From positions 558,001 to 622,000 of the forward strand of contig NC_059507.1 in assembly GCF_914767665.1 (NCBI RefSeq): a stretch of DNA of 64,000 nt, read 5' to 3'. Below, in pieces: positions 1-11,860 of the stretch. The notes under the pieces were generated by a model that saw nothing but the letters and a program-made list of their open reading frames with translations, made no database searches and was not told the origin of the DNA. Source of the stretch: Harmonia axyridis. Lineage: Eukaryota > Arthropoda > Insecta > Coleoptera > Coccinellidae. Position 1 is the first letter of the stretch; every line of letters starts with the position of its first letter. Both the position numbers and the translations under genes were made by a program.

Positions 1-799
1 CCGATTGAAAGGATATTTTATTTATCGCTAACTCTCTGATTTTCTCCGTTTAGTTGACGCCATCTTTCGCTCTTTTCCTGCTTCACTAACAACTAATATT
101 TTATTTTATGCTTGTTATTTTCTGCTACCTACTCACAACTAAACTTAGGATAATTTCGTTTATTTCAGAAATTTCTAGCTAGGATTTTTTCCAGAGTCAA
201 AACATAATTGAGCTCACTTGCCTCACATCTCAAAACAATAACACAAGCGCCCTCGTCAGTGGCGTAGAAGGGGATTCCTCTTCCGCAGAGAGGAAAGTTC
301 ACAAAAATAGAATAAGAAAACAAAAAAGTAAGGAACATTCTACGTCTGGTGAGAATTGTGTTTGATTGAGTTTTGTATTTGTGTGGAATTAAATTAAGAA
401 TGGAAAACTGTTCTAAAATGTGATACGTTTTGAAATGATCAAGATTTGATCGATGATATTATTTATTAACTATGAAATTGTAATTTTTTTAGGAATTTCG
501 ACAGATAATTTAATACGTTAATATATCCTGAAAATTTTGTATATAATGTTGTATATAAATTGGTTTTGTAAAAATTTCAGTTTGACTATCTAAAAATGTC
601 TTAATACTAGTGACTACTGTATTTATTGGTACATTGACTTAGTTCTAATTTATATCGCACAGGTAGCTTAGTACACACAACTTACTGATTCTTGAAGTCT
701 ATATCACTTATTTATTCTGAGCATATAGTGACTTTTTTATTTATATGAACTGCATTATATTTAATTGTTTCATTTTGTTTGGCATACACCCAAATTTTA

Positions 800-1475
800 T
801 ACAGGGTGGCCATTTGAAAACGAAACAGACGAGATTACAGACGAAATAAAGTTTTTCGATAGAAATGCTCGGACAGGTCGATTTCTGTTTCGAGGGGGAC
901 AACTTAAGATGTATGTTACGGACGCATAGCGCTTCAACCCTTGCTACTACAACCCTCACCCCCAAATTTTGAATAGGGAAGATGGGGTGAGTGATACCTC
1001 ATTTGAAAGGTATTTTTATACTGATTTCAGCACAGTAATTGTTTTTTCATTTTATGCATTAGTTCTCGAAATATTCTTAACTAAGTATTTGAAAATGAAG
1101 TGGTGTTTTCATGGCACTTGTAGTGTTTTGTGAAAAATAGACATTTTGAGCTTCAAAACAACCATGACTGTGGCTTCCTTCCTAACTAACTAACGCATGA
1201 ATATTTCGAGAACTAATGCATAAAATGAAAAAACAATTACTATGCTGAAATCAGTATAAAAATACCTTTAAATTGAGGTATCACTCACCCCATCTTCCCT
1301 ATTCAAAAATTGGGGGTGGGGGTTGTAGCAGCAAGGGTTGAAGCGCTATGCGTCCGTAACCTACATCTTAAGTTGTCCCCCTCGAAACAGAAATCGACCT
1401 GTCCGAGCATTTCTATCGAAAAACTTTATTTCGTCTGTAATCTCGTCTGTTTCGTTTTCAAATGGCCACCCTGTA
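800..1475. mobile_element. hairpin (foldback) element with TACAGGGTG ends
   Basis: The left end reads TACAGGGTGGCC and the right end is its reverse complement GGCCACCCTGTA. The arms pair over almost the whole length: the stretch around 960-1080 (a 'gatggggtgagtgatacc' block) returns inverted around 1220-1300. The unpaired centre is near 1110-1180. There is no transposase inside, so it is a non-autonomous element by structure. Confidence 0.8.
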
Positions 1476-1498
1476 TATTTTATTTTATTACAATGAAT

Positions 1499-1705
1499 TC
1501 AGGGTGTTCCTAAATTGGAGGTACAAACAAAAATGAAGAAAATTACTAGGACTGGTATAATCGTCACAAAAATTAGGGCTACTAGAAACACCCTGTATCT
1601 CGAAGAGGAAGCGTTTGCGCGCCTATATTCTATGATTTTTTTCCTTAAAATCATCCAAGGAATCTCTCATTTTCCTTTTCACCTTCAATTGAGAAGCACC
1701 CTGTA
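1499..1705. mobile_element. short hairpin element, CAGGGTGTTCC type
   Basis: A roughly 207-bp element begins with CAGGGTGTTCCTAAATTGG and ends in CACCCTGTA. Relatives of its left arm, with the words 'aattggaggtacaaa' and 'accctgtatctcgaa', recur at about 11560-11670, 21130-21265, 28240-28330, 38660-38920 and 47160-47320. Confidence 0.65.
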
Positions 1706-2185
1706 TATCTGTTGATCATATAATTGATTAATATATTAACTTGAATATCCTCACTTCCTTCACTTTTCAGTGAAAATCAGTGACTAATCAATTTTTGTAA
1801 ATATATTTGCAAATAGAGCTTGCCATCTAATGTACAACTTATTTTATAATAATTTTTTTATTGTTAGTGACATAGAATTTCTGATGTAATTTATTTCTGC
1901 AATACTTCGAATTCCGCCCAAAATGTAATGTTGTAATATAAACTTTTCAAAATGTGCTGATTTATTATTTATTTTTTTTATAAATTAAATGATAGAATTT
2001 TTAATGAGGTCTATAATTCACTGTATCTGATCTGAAAAATTGGTACCAAAAATGGATTCCCTCTAATTGTCCTGAAATTTTCAGGCAATGATATTCTTCC
2101 ACGAGTTCAAATTTCATTCAGTTCAATTAAATTAGCCTTGTATACGAGTATTATACATAATTTCTTCTAGTTAGCTGAATTTTTA

Positions 2186-2440
2186 TCAAAATAAATGGAA
2201 TATTTTCATAGAGATCGTTTGGTGATTTTTGCATTGAAAATGTTGGTTGGCAGAACTGTTTTCTGTATCAGAAATTTGACAGATAATAGATAATTCTGTG
2301 ACAGAAGAGTTCCGACTACCAACATAAAATAATGAAATATAACTAATAACTATAAAATCTGTGTGAAACTGAGTTATTCCCGCACGATTTTCTTCTACAA
2401 GGAATGGATGAATGCATGGGTTCGCCACAAGATTAGAGGA
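2186..2440 (-). repeat. R-family interspersed repeat, copy 1
   Basis: This carries the core words of the family: 'tttttgcattgaaaatgt', 'ttggttggcagaactg', 'tctgtatcagaaatttgac' and a 'taccaacat' block. It lies immediately 3' of the DM9 gene that ends at 2493. There is no coding capacity. Confidence 0.75.
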
Positions 2441-2492
2441 AAATTTCCTTTATTTAGAACAAGGTTTTGGAATGATTCAAGTGTTGGCATAT

Positions 2493-3656
2493 TCACATTG
2501 CCACAGTCAAAACTTCAAAAATATCAAATGCTCCAAAATGTGAAAAGCAATAGGTTCCTTCTGAGAATACTTTGGCACTTCCTCCAAAAATTCTTCCGTT
2601 ATCATTGGTTCTGCAAACGAAAGTTTCCGTACCATTGGCTAGAGCACCTCCTGGTATAATTTTTTTTCTGTCAATTGTACCAAAATCTGTTGTTGTCGTA
2701 TTCACCCATTGTAATTTTTCAGGATAATTAGTGCTAAATACCTGAAAATATAATCAGAGAATCAATGGAACAAGTCAAGGCATTTTTAGAGCTTGTCATT
2801 CATGCGCCAATTGCGCCCTTGAATACCACAGTTATACACGGTGACCCTTGAAGTTTGATTTCAAGGCCAAGTTGATTTTTTGAATAGGGCGTATGCATTT
2901 TTCTTTGCAGAATATTATTCTTTTTGAAAAAAACATTTTGTCTCCTACGATTTTCCTTCAAGATGAATTTCTCTGAATATACAGGGTGTCCCAAATAGAA
3001 CACATAAAACGAATGTAGATCAGAATGATTTAAAAAAATAGATGAATACTTGCTTGATATTCATTTTGTATCAACTGCCAAGTTAATAACCATACTTCAA
3101 TAGACGACATTCTGACAATTCCTACATCGAAATTATTGACAGATAAATAGGCTTGTCCAAGATAGTTAGGTTTGTTGAAGGCTTCACCAATCACAACTGC
3201 ATCTTCTTCAGTGGAAACTGTTTTCGGCTTCCAATAGTAGGCTGCCAAATAATATCAATGAGTTAATTTCATCATATAATCCCCGACATTTAATATTTTT
3301 CAATAACCCAAAAGAATAATTTCATCAGGTTCCTCTTAGAGAGATATGGTTATTTCAAGAATAAAACTATAGTATACAGGAATTCAAAGTAACCTTGTTA
3401 GCTGAGAATAAAGGTTACAGCAGCAATACTATCAGTTGTTCTTGAGCGACGCACACTGTTTCCATTCATCACATCACAAACCTATCCCAACATCTCAAAT
3501 TGTATGCCCTTTAATTGATATTAATTCACTTACCCATAGATGTTGAAAGTTTTTCGTTGTTGGCCATTTTTTTATTGTTGCCATCGTTCTCATTAGTACA
3601 AGTAATGGAACATGAACCAATGGTTAGTTGTTTGTAAAATTGGGGTATGATTGAAT
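2493..3656 (-). CDS. secreted DM9 (DUF3421) domain protein, copy B (5' exon not found)
   Basis: Three minus-strand exons chain with correct phase: 3656-3534, 3241-3096 and 2741-2493 (stop). The first gives a short Cys-containing segment. The second opens with AYYW and contains NYLGQAYLS. The third contains the DM9 core (NGTETFVCR, GTYCFSHFG, FEVL) typical of DUF3421. DM9 proteins are generally secreted or lectin-like; some bind mannose and act in immunity (family knowledge). Exon order and phases match the complete neighbour at 4253-6680, so the two are tandem duplicates. By analogy one 5' exon encoding the start codon and signal peptide is missing. The needed phase-1 exon was not found between 3657 and 4252, most of which is a hairpin element. 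Either that exon lies elsewhere or this copy is broken. Confidence 0.7.
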
Positions 3657-3772
3657 CTAAAATGAAACTATAACTTATCAACTCTACCCAAAAAATGTGA
3701 TCAAGAAATTCAAAAAAGAATTTTTCTCAAAACTTTGCTTTATTGTTGATATGAAATGTTGAAACGTCTTCA

Positions 3773-4241
3773 TACAGAGTGTCACAATTACTGTACAGGC
3801 TTTCACTGCATATGCAGGACATTCTGAAAAATAGTTCCAAGTATATTAATTCAAAAAATACAGGCTGTTTCGTGTATTTTATCGAAAACTTTCAATTGGC
3901 ATAATTCTTGAACGCTGAACAGTTTAGCCAATAGGCGCAGTTCATAGGATTTTTAATGGTGTTTTTAAGGATAAATACGCTTTTTGATAATCTGATGTAC
4001 AGGGTGTGTTTCAACAGTTAACATGAAAAATTATTTTTTTCTTAGTCCTGACCTGCGTAGTCGATAATTCACTAGAAAGGAAAATCCATAAAGAGTTCAA
4101 AAGTTATGCCGGTTGAAAGTTTTCTATAAAATACATAAAACAGGCTGTATCTCTCGAATATACTAAGGACGTTTTTCAGATTCCCCAGAATGTCCTGCGT
4201 CTACACTAAAAGTAGTACAGTTATTCGTGAAACACCCTGTA
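3773..4241. mobile_element. hairpin element with TACAG-GTG ends
   Basis: The left end is TACAGAGTGTCAC and the right end GTTTCACGAATAACTG-like sequence closing in CACCCTGTA. Internal blocks are mirrored: 'gcaggacattctg' near 3815 against 'cagaatgtcctgcg' near 4186. The element sits between the two tandem DM9 genes, where the first exon of the downstream copy would be expected. Confidence 0.7.
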
Positions 4242-4252
4242 TAAACTCAACA

Positions 4253-6680
4253 TCAATCTAATATGTTGGTAGACATCACATCGATTGTTTTCAACTCACT
4301 TGGTCGAATTTGATAGTCTGAATAGTGAGTGATGAAACTCTTAGAAGGCGATTGCTTGCTGTTAGCATCAGGATCCTCAGCAACAGATTGTTTCGTGTTA
4401 TACATCAGAAACAAAAATTCATCAGCTGATTTATATGAACCATCAATCAGCGCGTACTCCAACTTGGCGCTCAAAGACCTCACGTTTCCTGCATAGGCAA
4501 CGTTGCATGTATTACTCTTACTCTTAACAATGAAATGACTCTGTTGAATCAATTTCGAATTAACGAACTCTACATGAAAAAAAGCTGTAACAAACTTATA
4601 ATCCGACAAGGATTTGTAATTTTCTGCAGTCACTTTTTGCCAAGCCATTTGTCCAGGAGACATCGTACAAAGTATCTGGAACATAAAATTTATAAACTCG
4701 ACTTATATACATAGGCGTACAACTTTGCTCCCGCCGTTTTTTGGAAATTGGAGGCTTAGTTGAAAAAAACTGGTTAAACATTTATGATTCAAAATATGGC
4801 CACTACTTTCTTCCATCTTTCAGGCAGCTTACGAATCCCGCGTTGAAAGAACTGGTCATGTTTTGAAGCTACCCACTAATGGATCCAATTTTACTTCTTC
4901 ATAAGACCGGAAGTGATGGTCAGCCAGGCCGTGTGCCATTGGTCGAAACAAGTGATAGTCCGAGAGAGCAACGTCTTGAGAATACGGCGTTTGGGGTAGG
5001 ACTTCCCATTTCAACATTTCCAAGAATGTCTTGACCACTTTCGCAACATGGGGTCCTGTAAAATCACGTTATCATGTCTCTCGCTGTATTTCGGCCGTTT
5101 GTCTTTCAATGCTCGGCTCAAACGCATTAATTTCGTTCGATAATGATCACCTGTGATTATTTCAGTCGGTTTCAACAATTCATAATACACTACGCAGAAC
5201 TCGTCCTACCAAATACTGAGCATGACCTTGGAACCGTGAATATTCGGTTTGGTCGTCAACGTGGAAGCATGGCCGGGATATCCCCATGATTTTCTGCGCT
5301 TGGGTTTATCGTAATGAACCCTTTTTTCGTCTCCAGTCACAAAGCGATGCAAAAATCCCTTCCGTCTTTGCCTTACAAGCAGTTGTTCACATGCAAACAA
5401 ACGCCGTTCAACATCTCTCGGCTTCAACTCGTATGGCACACAATTTCCTTGTTTCTGAATCATCCCCATGATAACAGACGTTTTGAAATGGCTTATTGCG
5501 TCACTCCCAATGATCCTGGCAATTCTTGTTGCTTTTGACACAAGTCTCAATTAAGTAATGCCTCCAATTCTGCATCTTCCAAAAACCTTCTCTCTTTCAC
5601 CGTTATGCATGTCTTCGACGTCAAAAACACCATTCTTGAAGCGTTAAAACCACTCTGGGCACGTTCTTTCACTAATAGCGGCCTCACAATAGGTATTTGA
5701 GAGCATTCGATGGGCCTCAGCCGCAGATTTCTTCATATTAAAGCAGAAAATTGAACTCTCCCAAAAAAAAACGAGAATTTGGCTCGTAATCTGACATGTT
5801 TAATCGAGAATAACTTTATGATGCAGACACAAATCGACTAATATTTCGATGGCGGAAGCAAAGTTGTACACCAATATCCACGTGAGAATTCACCTGTATG
5901 CGTTTGTCTATTTTTGTAACGTTGCCATCGACGGTGGCGTAAACGTAGTTTAAGCCCTCAAAAATGGTTGTAGCGAATGTACCATTGTGTGATGGGTCAA
6001 AGGCCATGCCGACATAAGTTTGAGGGAATTGAGAAGGTGCACCTATAGGGTAGGCATCTGGGGGTATAACGCCATAGAAATCCCTCCAGTAATATGCTGC
6101 AAAAAGCATATACAGAGTGAGTTTTAACTATGAAACGCCTCATTTATCTCAGAAACAGATCGCACGATTTTTATCAATTTTTGTGTGCAAAAATCTTGTG
6201 ATTTGCCAGATATTATGGTGGTATTTACATTGTTATCAGATATTCCCTTTTTTCTGGAATAATAATGAACTTCGTTATTGCAAATGGACCACCCTGTATA
6301 TTTTTTGCCTTTTGATATCTTCAAGAAATACTGAATATTCATCATGTAATATTCTCTATAGCTAAATGCTATAATTTGGGATTTATAGCTATAAATACAG
6401 GATGGCTTAATAGACGTTTATGTTGATTATTATTCCGGAAAATGATAATTCTTTTCTCGATTAACCGACTTACCCCCAGGTGGTTTAGCATTTCCATTTG
6501 GATTAGATTTATCCTCTGGCGTCTGACAAGAGCTGCTACATCGAAATCTACAATATTTGATTTTGATATCGAAAGCTGAAAAATATTGTATTATAAATAG
6601 GTATATTTTTTTTTATGGATATCAATACCTTCAATGTAAATTAAACCAATAAGAATTATAAGAAGTTTTAAAAAATACAT
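4253..6680 (-). CDS. secreted DM9 (DUF3421) domain protein, copy A
   Basis: Four minus-strand exons join in frame: 6680-6629, 6575-6474, 6096-5894 and 4675-4253, giving 259 aa plus stop. Exon 1 (MYFLKLLIILIGLIY) is a signal peptide. Exon 2 is Cys-rich (CRFRCSSSC) and hydrophilic. Exon 3 opens with AYYWRDFYGVIPPDAYP, a clear DM9 half-repeat. Exon 4 is a more divergent second half with a longer C-terminal tail than copy B. The predicted product is secreted, and DM9 proteins are often sugar-binding defence or cuticle-surface factors; a specific role cannot be read here. The large third intron holds a mariner relic. The paralogue lies directly downstream on the same strand. Confidence 0.8.
4755..5800 (-). 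mobile_element. degenerate mariner transposon
   Basis: Minus-strand fragments at 4856-5038 (SDYHLFRPMAHGLADHHF) and 5206-5550 (FLHRFVTGDEKRVHYDKPKR) are mariner transposase. The TGDEKW-like motif with its first catalytic Asp and the YSQDVALSDYHLF third-Asp region are recognisable. Frameshifts and stops separate the pieces, so it is inactive. It sits in intron 3 of the DM9 gene in the same orientation as the gene. Exact ends were not established. Confidence 0.8.
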
Positions 6681-6989
6681 AGGTATTCTAGCAGCTTTTC
6701 CACAAAAAAAATACGTTCTATTTTCTCTACTTTCAAGTTTTTCCTAACTTTGTATTAAAAATTTCTGTAATTGTTTTCCAAAAGATAATATTGAGTGCAC
6801 TATACCATTTTTTGATAAGAAAATAGCTTTAGATACTGCAGAAGTGGAAAAGAAATGTTTTCAATGGATTAACATGATAAAAATAATAGGACCACTCACT
6901 AGTTGATGTCCTATATTATATTATTATCAGTTGGCTGTCTTCACTCATGACGACTAAGCCAATATAGCTTCCCATTGTAAAAGTTTTTC

Positions 6990-7185
6990 CAATAAGAAGT
7001 TTATTCATTTTGAATAGCCCGCTATCTGGACAGTTGTCACATTGAAGCTGTCATCTTTTGATATTTGACAAGTAAATACTACCCCATTCCTAGAAATGGA
7101 ACGATACACGATTCAACAATGAATTTAGTCTGTGTTAAATTCCACTAAAATTTTTCGAGTGAGCATTCTTGTTAGGAACTTGATA
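6990..7185 (+). mobile_element. 5' end fragment of TTTTCCAATA-type Tc1/mariner element
   Basis: The fragment begins 'ttttccaataagaag' and continues through 'gaatagcccgc', 'acagttgtcacattg' and 'gacaagtaaa' to a degraded transposase start ('aatggaacgatacacga'). The same string of words recurs at 7965, 45880 (inverted) and 60030. It lies between the DM9 and epimerase genes. Confidence 0.6.
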
Positions 7186-7215
7186 ATTGAAGTACGAGAA
7201 TAAGCTTTAAAACTA

Positions 7216-7221
7216 TTTATT
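7216..7221 (-). terminator. polyadenylation signal AATAAA for the epimerase gene
   Basis: The plus strand reads TTTATT, which is AATAAA on the coding strand, about 31 bases beyond the stop codon. The distance is plausible for the epimerase transcript's 3' end. Confidence 0.5.
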
Positions 7222-7251
7222 CCGAGATACTATATACATATATTTTTTTCC

Positions 7252-10152
7252 TCAGCTGAAACCATTAGGATTATTATTCTGCCAGTTCCATGTATCTCTA
7301 CACATCTCATCGATATCCTTCTCAGCAACCCAATTCAATTCAGTCTTCGCTAGGTTAGCATCAGAATAACAAGTTGCTATATCCCCTGGTCTTCTATCTA
7401 CTAATTTGTAAGCAACTTTTCTGCCAGATGCTTTTTCAAAAGCTTTTAGAACTTCCAAAACAGAGTAGCCTCGACCAGTTCCCAAATTGAAGGCTTGAAA
7501 TCCCTTGAAGGATGGACTGGATATTTTTTCCAGAGCTTTCAAGTGTCCTATGGCCAAATCTGTGATGTGAATGTAATCTCGTACACCTGTTCCATCTTTT
7601 GTATCGTAATCTGAACCAAAAACTCTGAGAAAATCTCTTCTTCCAATAGCAACCTGGAATACACAACAAAAAATCAAGGGAATGTGATATATTATATCGA
7701 CGTATTTTTCATTTTTGAAAAACTGTATTGATGTATACCTGAGATATATATGGCATTAAGTTGTTAGGAATTCCAGAAGGATCCTCTCCAATAATTCCAG
7801 ATGGGTGTGCACCAACAGGATTGAAGTACCTCAATGAAACTACTTTCCAATCCTAGACATAAGACATACAACTATTTGTTGAAATTCGAATAAATCATTA
7901 TTATTTTTCATTGAAAAACCTAGCTTTAGATATAATATATGACTTTTCAATGAGAGGATTAATTTTGAATAGCCCGCCCTCAACGCAGCTGTCATCTTTT
8001 GACATTTGACAAGTTAAAACTACGTCATTACTAAAAATGGAAAGATACACGCTCCAAAAACGCAGTGGAATTGATGAAATTCACTAGAAAAATGGTTAAA
8101 AATTTGCAGGCACAGCTAGCAAAACCCAGCTTTGTCAATTCCTCGTCCGCCTTAGGAGTTAGGCTTCACACAAACGACATTACACCGTATTTTGCATGAA
8201 GATTTAGGTCCTATGGATTTTAAAGTTCAATTAACACAAAAAGCCAGTCGAGCAATTTTTTGCAAGGGTTTTCTGGCCGTGTTATTTCTCGTGAAGGGGA
8301 TCACAATTGGCCACCTAGATCTTGTGATTTGACGCCTTTAGACTTTTTTCTTTGGGACCATATAAAGTCTATTCCAATGATCCACAATCGGTTCAAGTCC
8401 TCAAAGATGCAATTCGTGAAGTTATCGAGGACATACTGCCGCAAAAGTGCAAATTGAAAATGGAAAATTCTTTTTCTTCTTGTTCTTCTGCTGGATAATA
8501 AACATCCATTGATCTCTCATTGAAAAACCCTTTACAAACTAATTTTATAAAGTTTACTAACCGGATAAGCAGAACATAAGTCCTTTCCAATTTCTTCAAC
8601 AAAGTATTTGGTTTTTCCATAAGGATTTGTGCATCCTTGGCCAGTAGGATGAGTCTCAGTTAAAGGCAAAGCCAAAGGTATTCCATAAACTGTTGCAGAG
8701 GATGAGTAAACCAATGATTTCACACCATTATCATGCATCACCTATATGATTCATCAGTTAATAATCTCAAGCAAGATTAACTACAATAAAATTTTACCTG
8801 GAATAAATTGTTTGAGCCTCCTACGTTATTCTCATAGTAAGACAAAGGTATCTGAGTGGATTCACCAACAGATTTCAAAGCTGCGAAATGTATTACGTTG
8901 GAAATTTTGTGCTGCAATAAAAAGATTCATGGATTATAGAATATTTATTATATAGGGTGTTTTTTTTTTCGAGGTATATAACTTTAAGTTGGCATTACTG
9001 CTCAAGATGGCGACCGATTTAACAGTTGTCAAGTGATTTATTCTCAGTTTGGTTTGGTAATTCATCATGAATAGACTCACGCCTGAACAACGCTTGCAAA
9101 TAGTGCGATTTTATTTCGAAAATAATGGTTCTGTGCGGAATACGTATCGCGCACTACGTTCATTAGTGAAGTGAAGCTAATCCTCAAGTGTATGTCGAAA
9201 CACCGTTACGTTTTGGACCTGTGAATTGGCCTCCAAGATCTTGTGATTTAACACCGCTAAACTACTTTCTGTGGGGCTATGTAAAGTCATTGGTCTATGC
9301 GGATAAGCCACAAACCCTGGACCATTTGGAAGACAACATTCGCCGTGTTATTGCCGATATACGGCCACAAATGTTGGAAAAAGTCATCGAAAATTGGACG
9401 TCCAGATTGGACTACATCCGAGCCAGCCGTGGCGGTCATATGCCAGAAATCATATTTAAAATGTAATGCCACAAGATTATCTTGCGGATAAATGAAATTC
9501 ATGTCAATCGAATAATCCATCGTTGTTTTATTGCAATTTAAAGTTCTATAGCTCTAAAAAAAACACACTCTTTACAAGTGCAAAAAGCATCGAGTTTTTT
9601 AATGAACGAGTGTTAAACTTAGCCTTCTGTAAGAGTATTAAACATTATTGTCTCTAATTCACTGATGGAATATATCCATTTAGTGATTTTTGCATTGAAA
9701 ATGTTGGTTGGCAGAACTGCTGTATCACAAATTTGACAGATAATCAATAAATTCGTGACAGGAGAGTTCCGAGTACCAACACTTAATAATAAAATATAAC
9801 CATGAAATATGTGTGAAACTGAGATATTCCCTCACGATTTTCCTGAACGGATTCGTCATAGAATTAGAGAAAAATTATTCATTCGAATATTCCATACCAT
9901 CTTGAAAATTCTGTCTAGCTCATCTTTATTCCTAATATCCACTTCGTAAAATACCACTTTTTTCCCAGTAAGTTTTTCCACTCTGTTAAGGGACTCCGGT
10001 TTTCCATTGGAAACTTGGCAATTCGACAAATTATCAATTGCCACCACTGCATAATTAGCATTCAGTAATTCAACAACTGTATGAGATCCTACATAGCCAC
10101 CACCTCCAGTTACTAGGATAACTCCTGGATGTTGTTTAGTTCCAGAAGACAT
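7252..10152 (-). CDS. Gale: UDP-glucose 4-epimerase
   Basis: This enzyme interconverts UDP-glucose and UDP-galactose in the cytosolic Leloir pathway. Five exons join in frame: 10152-9898, 8911-8798, 8741-8562, 7852-7739 and 7653-7252, giving 354 aa (human GALE is 348). Visible motifs are the Rossmann TGGGGYVG at residues 15-22, SSSATVYG at about 136-143 with the catalytic Ser, the YGKTK catalytic Tyr-Lys pair at 164/168, LRYFNPVGAHPSG, DGTGVRDYIH and NLGTGRGYSVLEV. I chose the start at ATG 10152. The open frame extends to 10179, but an AG acceptor precedes that extension without an ATG, so a 5'-UTR intron is likely. Introns 1 and 3 hold transposon relics and an R repeat. All key residues are present, so the enzyme should be functional. 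Confidence 0.95.
7965..8460 (+). mobile_element. internally deleted Tc1/mariner relic in epimerase intron 3
   Basis: The sequence runs from the 'gaatagcccgc' 5' region and a transposase start ('aaaatggaaagatacacgc') directly into the C-terminal catalytic segment GDHNWPPRSCDLTPLDFFLW. The middle of the transposase is therefore deleted. The surviving third-Asp region identifies the Tc1/mariner superfamily. Confidence 0.75.
8955..9570 (+). mobile_element. Tc1/mariner deletion derivative, copy 1 (doubly deleted)
   Basis: The ends match the other copies (GGGTG then a T run and 'gaggtatataactttaag' at the left; 'aaagttctatagctctaaa' at the right). The transposase start MNRLTPEQRLQIV is followed by a deletion larger than in the sister copies. 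A second deletion removes the first- and second-Asp regions, joining straight to the WPPRSCDLTPLNYFLWGYV segment. Located in intron 1 of the epimerase gene. Confidence 0.85.
9600..9875 (-). repeat. R-family interspersed repeat, copy 2
   Basis: It carries 'atgaacgagtgt', 'agccttctgtaagagtatt', the 'ttggttggcagaactg' core and the 'tagaattagagaaaa' end. It abuts the 3' edge of epimerase exon 1 on the minus strand. Confidence 0.75.
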
Positions 10153-10487
10153 GAATGTATAGGTTTTGTGTTTCAGCACCTAGAATTATGAATTAAGAAT
10201 CCCGTAATGATTGAATTAAGAATCCCATTGATTGAATCTCACCTTATTTCATCAAATAAAACGCGAGAGGTGTAAGTGCCTCGTACACACTCGGTGTGGA
10301 TAAATATAGTTCTCACTTCTCAATAACAAATAGGAGAATGCAGCTTATCATTATTTCATTATCAGTGACGTTACTCCACATATTAGATAATTACGCAGAT
10401 TGGCTCTTTTTAACTCATGTTCACATGATTCAATTTTCTCAAGTGGCTGACAATTTTATCATAGGTTATTGAGAGAAACGTTTTTAA

Positions 10488-11170
10488 AGGGTTTTCCAAT
10501 AAGAGGTTTCGTTTTGATATCAAGAAAAAAGAAGTATATTTCAAGAGAAATCAATGGATGTTTATTTCATTGTAAGGAAGAAGGTATGCCATTAACGATG
10601 GGGAATTATATCAGCCAAATGGCCGCCACGGCTACAGTTGCAATACCATATTCTTTTCCTGAAATTTTTTATCACCAATTCGCACATTTGGGACTGTATG
10701 TTCTCGATAAATTCACCAATTCCATCTTTAACTTCTCGAACTGATTGTGGAACATTGGCATAGACCTTATCTTTCACGTGGCCCTAAAGAAAATACTCTA
10801 AAGGTATCAAATCCCAAGATCTCGCTGGCCAATTGTGATCACCTCTTCGAGAAATGACTTTTTTTGCAAAATTGCGATTGTTTCGTTGCTTGTTCGGCAC
10901 GGAGCGCCTTCTTGTTGAAAATAAACGTTGCCCACATCAATATCTTCCAATTCCAGCCTTAAAAAATCATTAATCTAGCTCAGTAATGCGATCTATCAAC
11001 CGTAGCAGTTCCACCAGCCTCATTTTCGAATAAGTAAGGTACAATCAAACCACCAGCCCAAAAACCGCACCAAACAGTGACACGTTGAGGATGTAGAAGC
11101 TTTTCAACATCATTTTTCCATTTTCCGATCCCCAAATGCAACAATTCTGCTTATTCCCAAGATCGACGAG
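10488..11170 (-). mobile_element. Tc1/mariner relic, TTTTCCAATA-type
   Basis: The end reads 'ttttccaataagaggtttcg'. On the minus strand, 10592-10777 encodes KDKVYANVPQSVREVKDG and RGGHLADIIPH, the C-terminal tail of the transposase, preceded by a degraded third-Asp block (WPARSWDLIP). Upstream blocks towards 11150 match the catalytic core but are broken. It belongs with the copies at 45199 and 60003. Confidence 0.7.
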
Positions 11171-11794
11171 GAATTGACAAACCTGTAAAAGATGCCCTAA
11201 TACCAACTCAACCTACAGAAATTATAAGGCTGCAAAAGACAATCGGGCAGCTAAACAAAAATATGGCCCCCCATCCTCCCTGAGTTGTAGCACAGAAAGA
11301 GTTCAAAGGACAAAAACTCTTCGTCAGTAGCAGATACAACAAAACTACAAGAAACCAAAAAGTGAACTACTGGACCAAAGTGTTTTTACATTTTTCTAAA
11401 CTCCACAAAAAAAAAGTTCTGGAGGAAAGAAGCGGTCACTGTTCCAGAAAAAATATCACCCTGTAGATTTGCATTCAAAATTATAGTATTTCAACATGAT
11501 AAACTTTTAAATTGGAAAAACTATGCCAAATTTAAGTTGAATATCTTGTGAAGGTAAGGTGTTACGGGAAAAAATCAAACTTTATCACCCTGTATCTCGC
11601 TAACAAAGCGTTTGATAGGACTCTCTTTTAAATGATCCCCGGAATCTGTAATTTTCATTTGTACCCCCAATTTATTACTATTTTTCAAAAAAGGTATGCA
11701 ACAAATTTAAGTATTTTTCTTTATTAAATCTAACATTTATTTACACAATAAAATTTGTTTAACAGTAGAAATGATAACTCTCGTGTATTCAAAA

Positions 11795-11860
11795 TATTAT
11801 ATATATATATACATACTACATACTATATATATATATAATATATATATACATATATATAGA
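11795..11860. repeat. TA-rich microsatellite
   Basis: Runs of TATATA interrupted by ACATAC; simple low-complexity DNA. Confidence 0.8.

Larger units (their letters stand above)
1..2492. other. intergenic, repeat-rich, no gene seen
   Basis: I see no convincing coding exon here. The first 700 bases are plain AT-rich sequence. Two hairpin elements occupy 800-1475 and 1499-1705, and a copy of the R repeat lies at about 2186-2440, just downstream of the minus-strand gene ending at 2493. The short open frames at 741-965 and 1310-1513 are mirror copies of each other in the arms of the first hairpin, so they are not genes. Confidence 0.7.

Noticed and set aside
3660..3772. Possible leader exon for DM9 copy B starting MKTFQHFIS
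   Set aside because: The only nearby GT donor leaves the wrong phase (2 instead of 1) and an intron of about 30 bases, too short to be credible.
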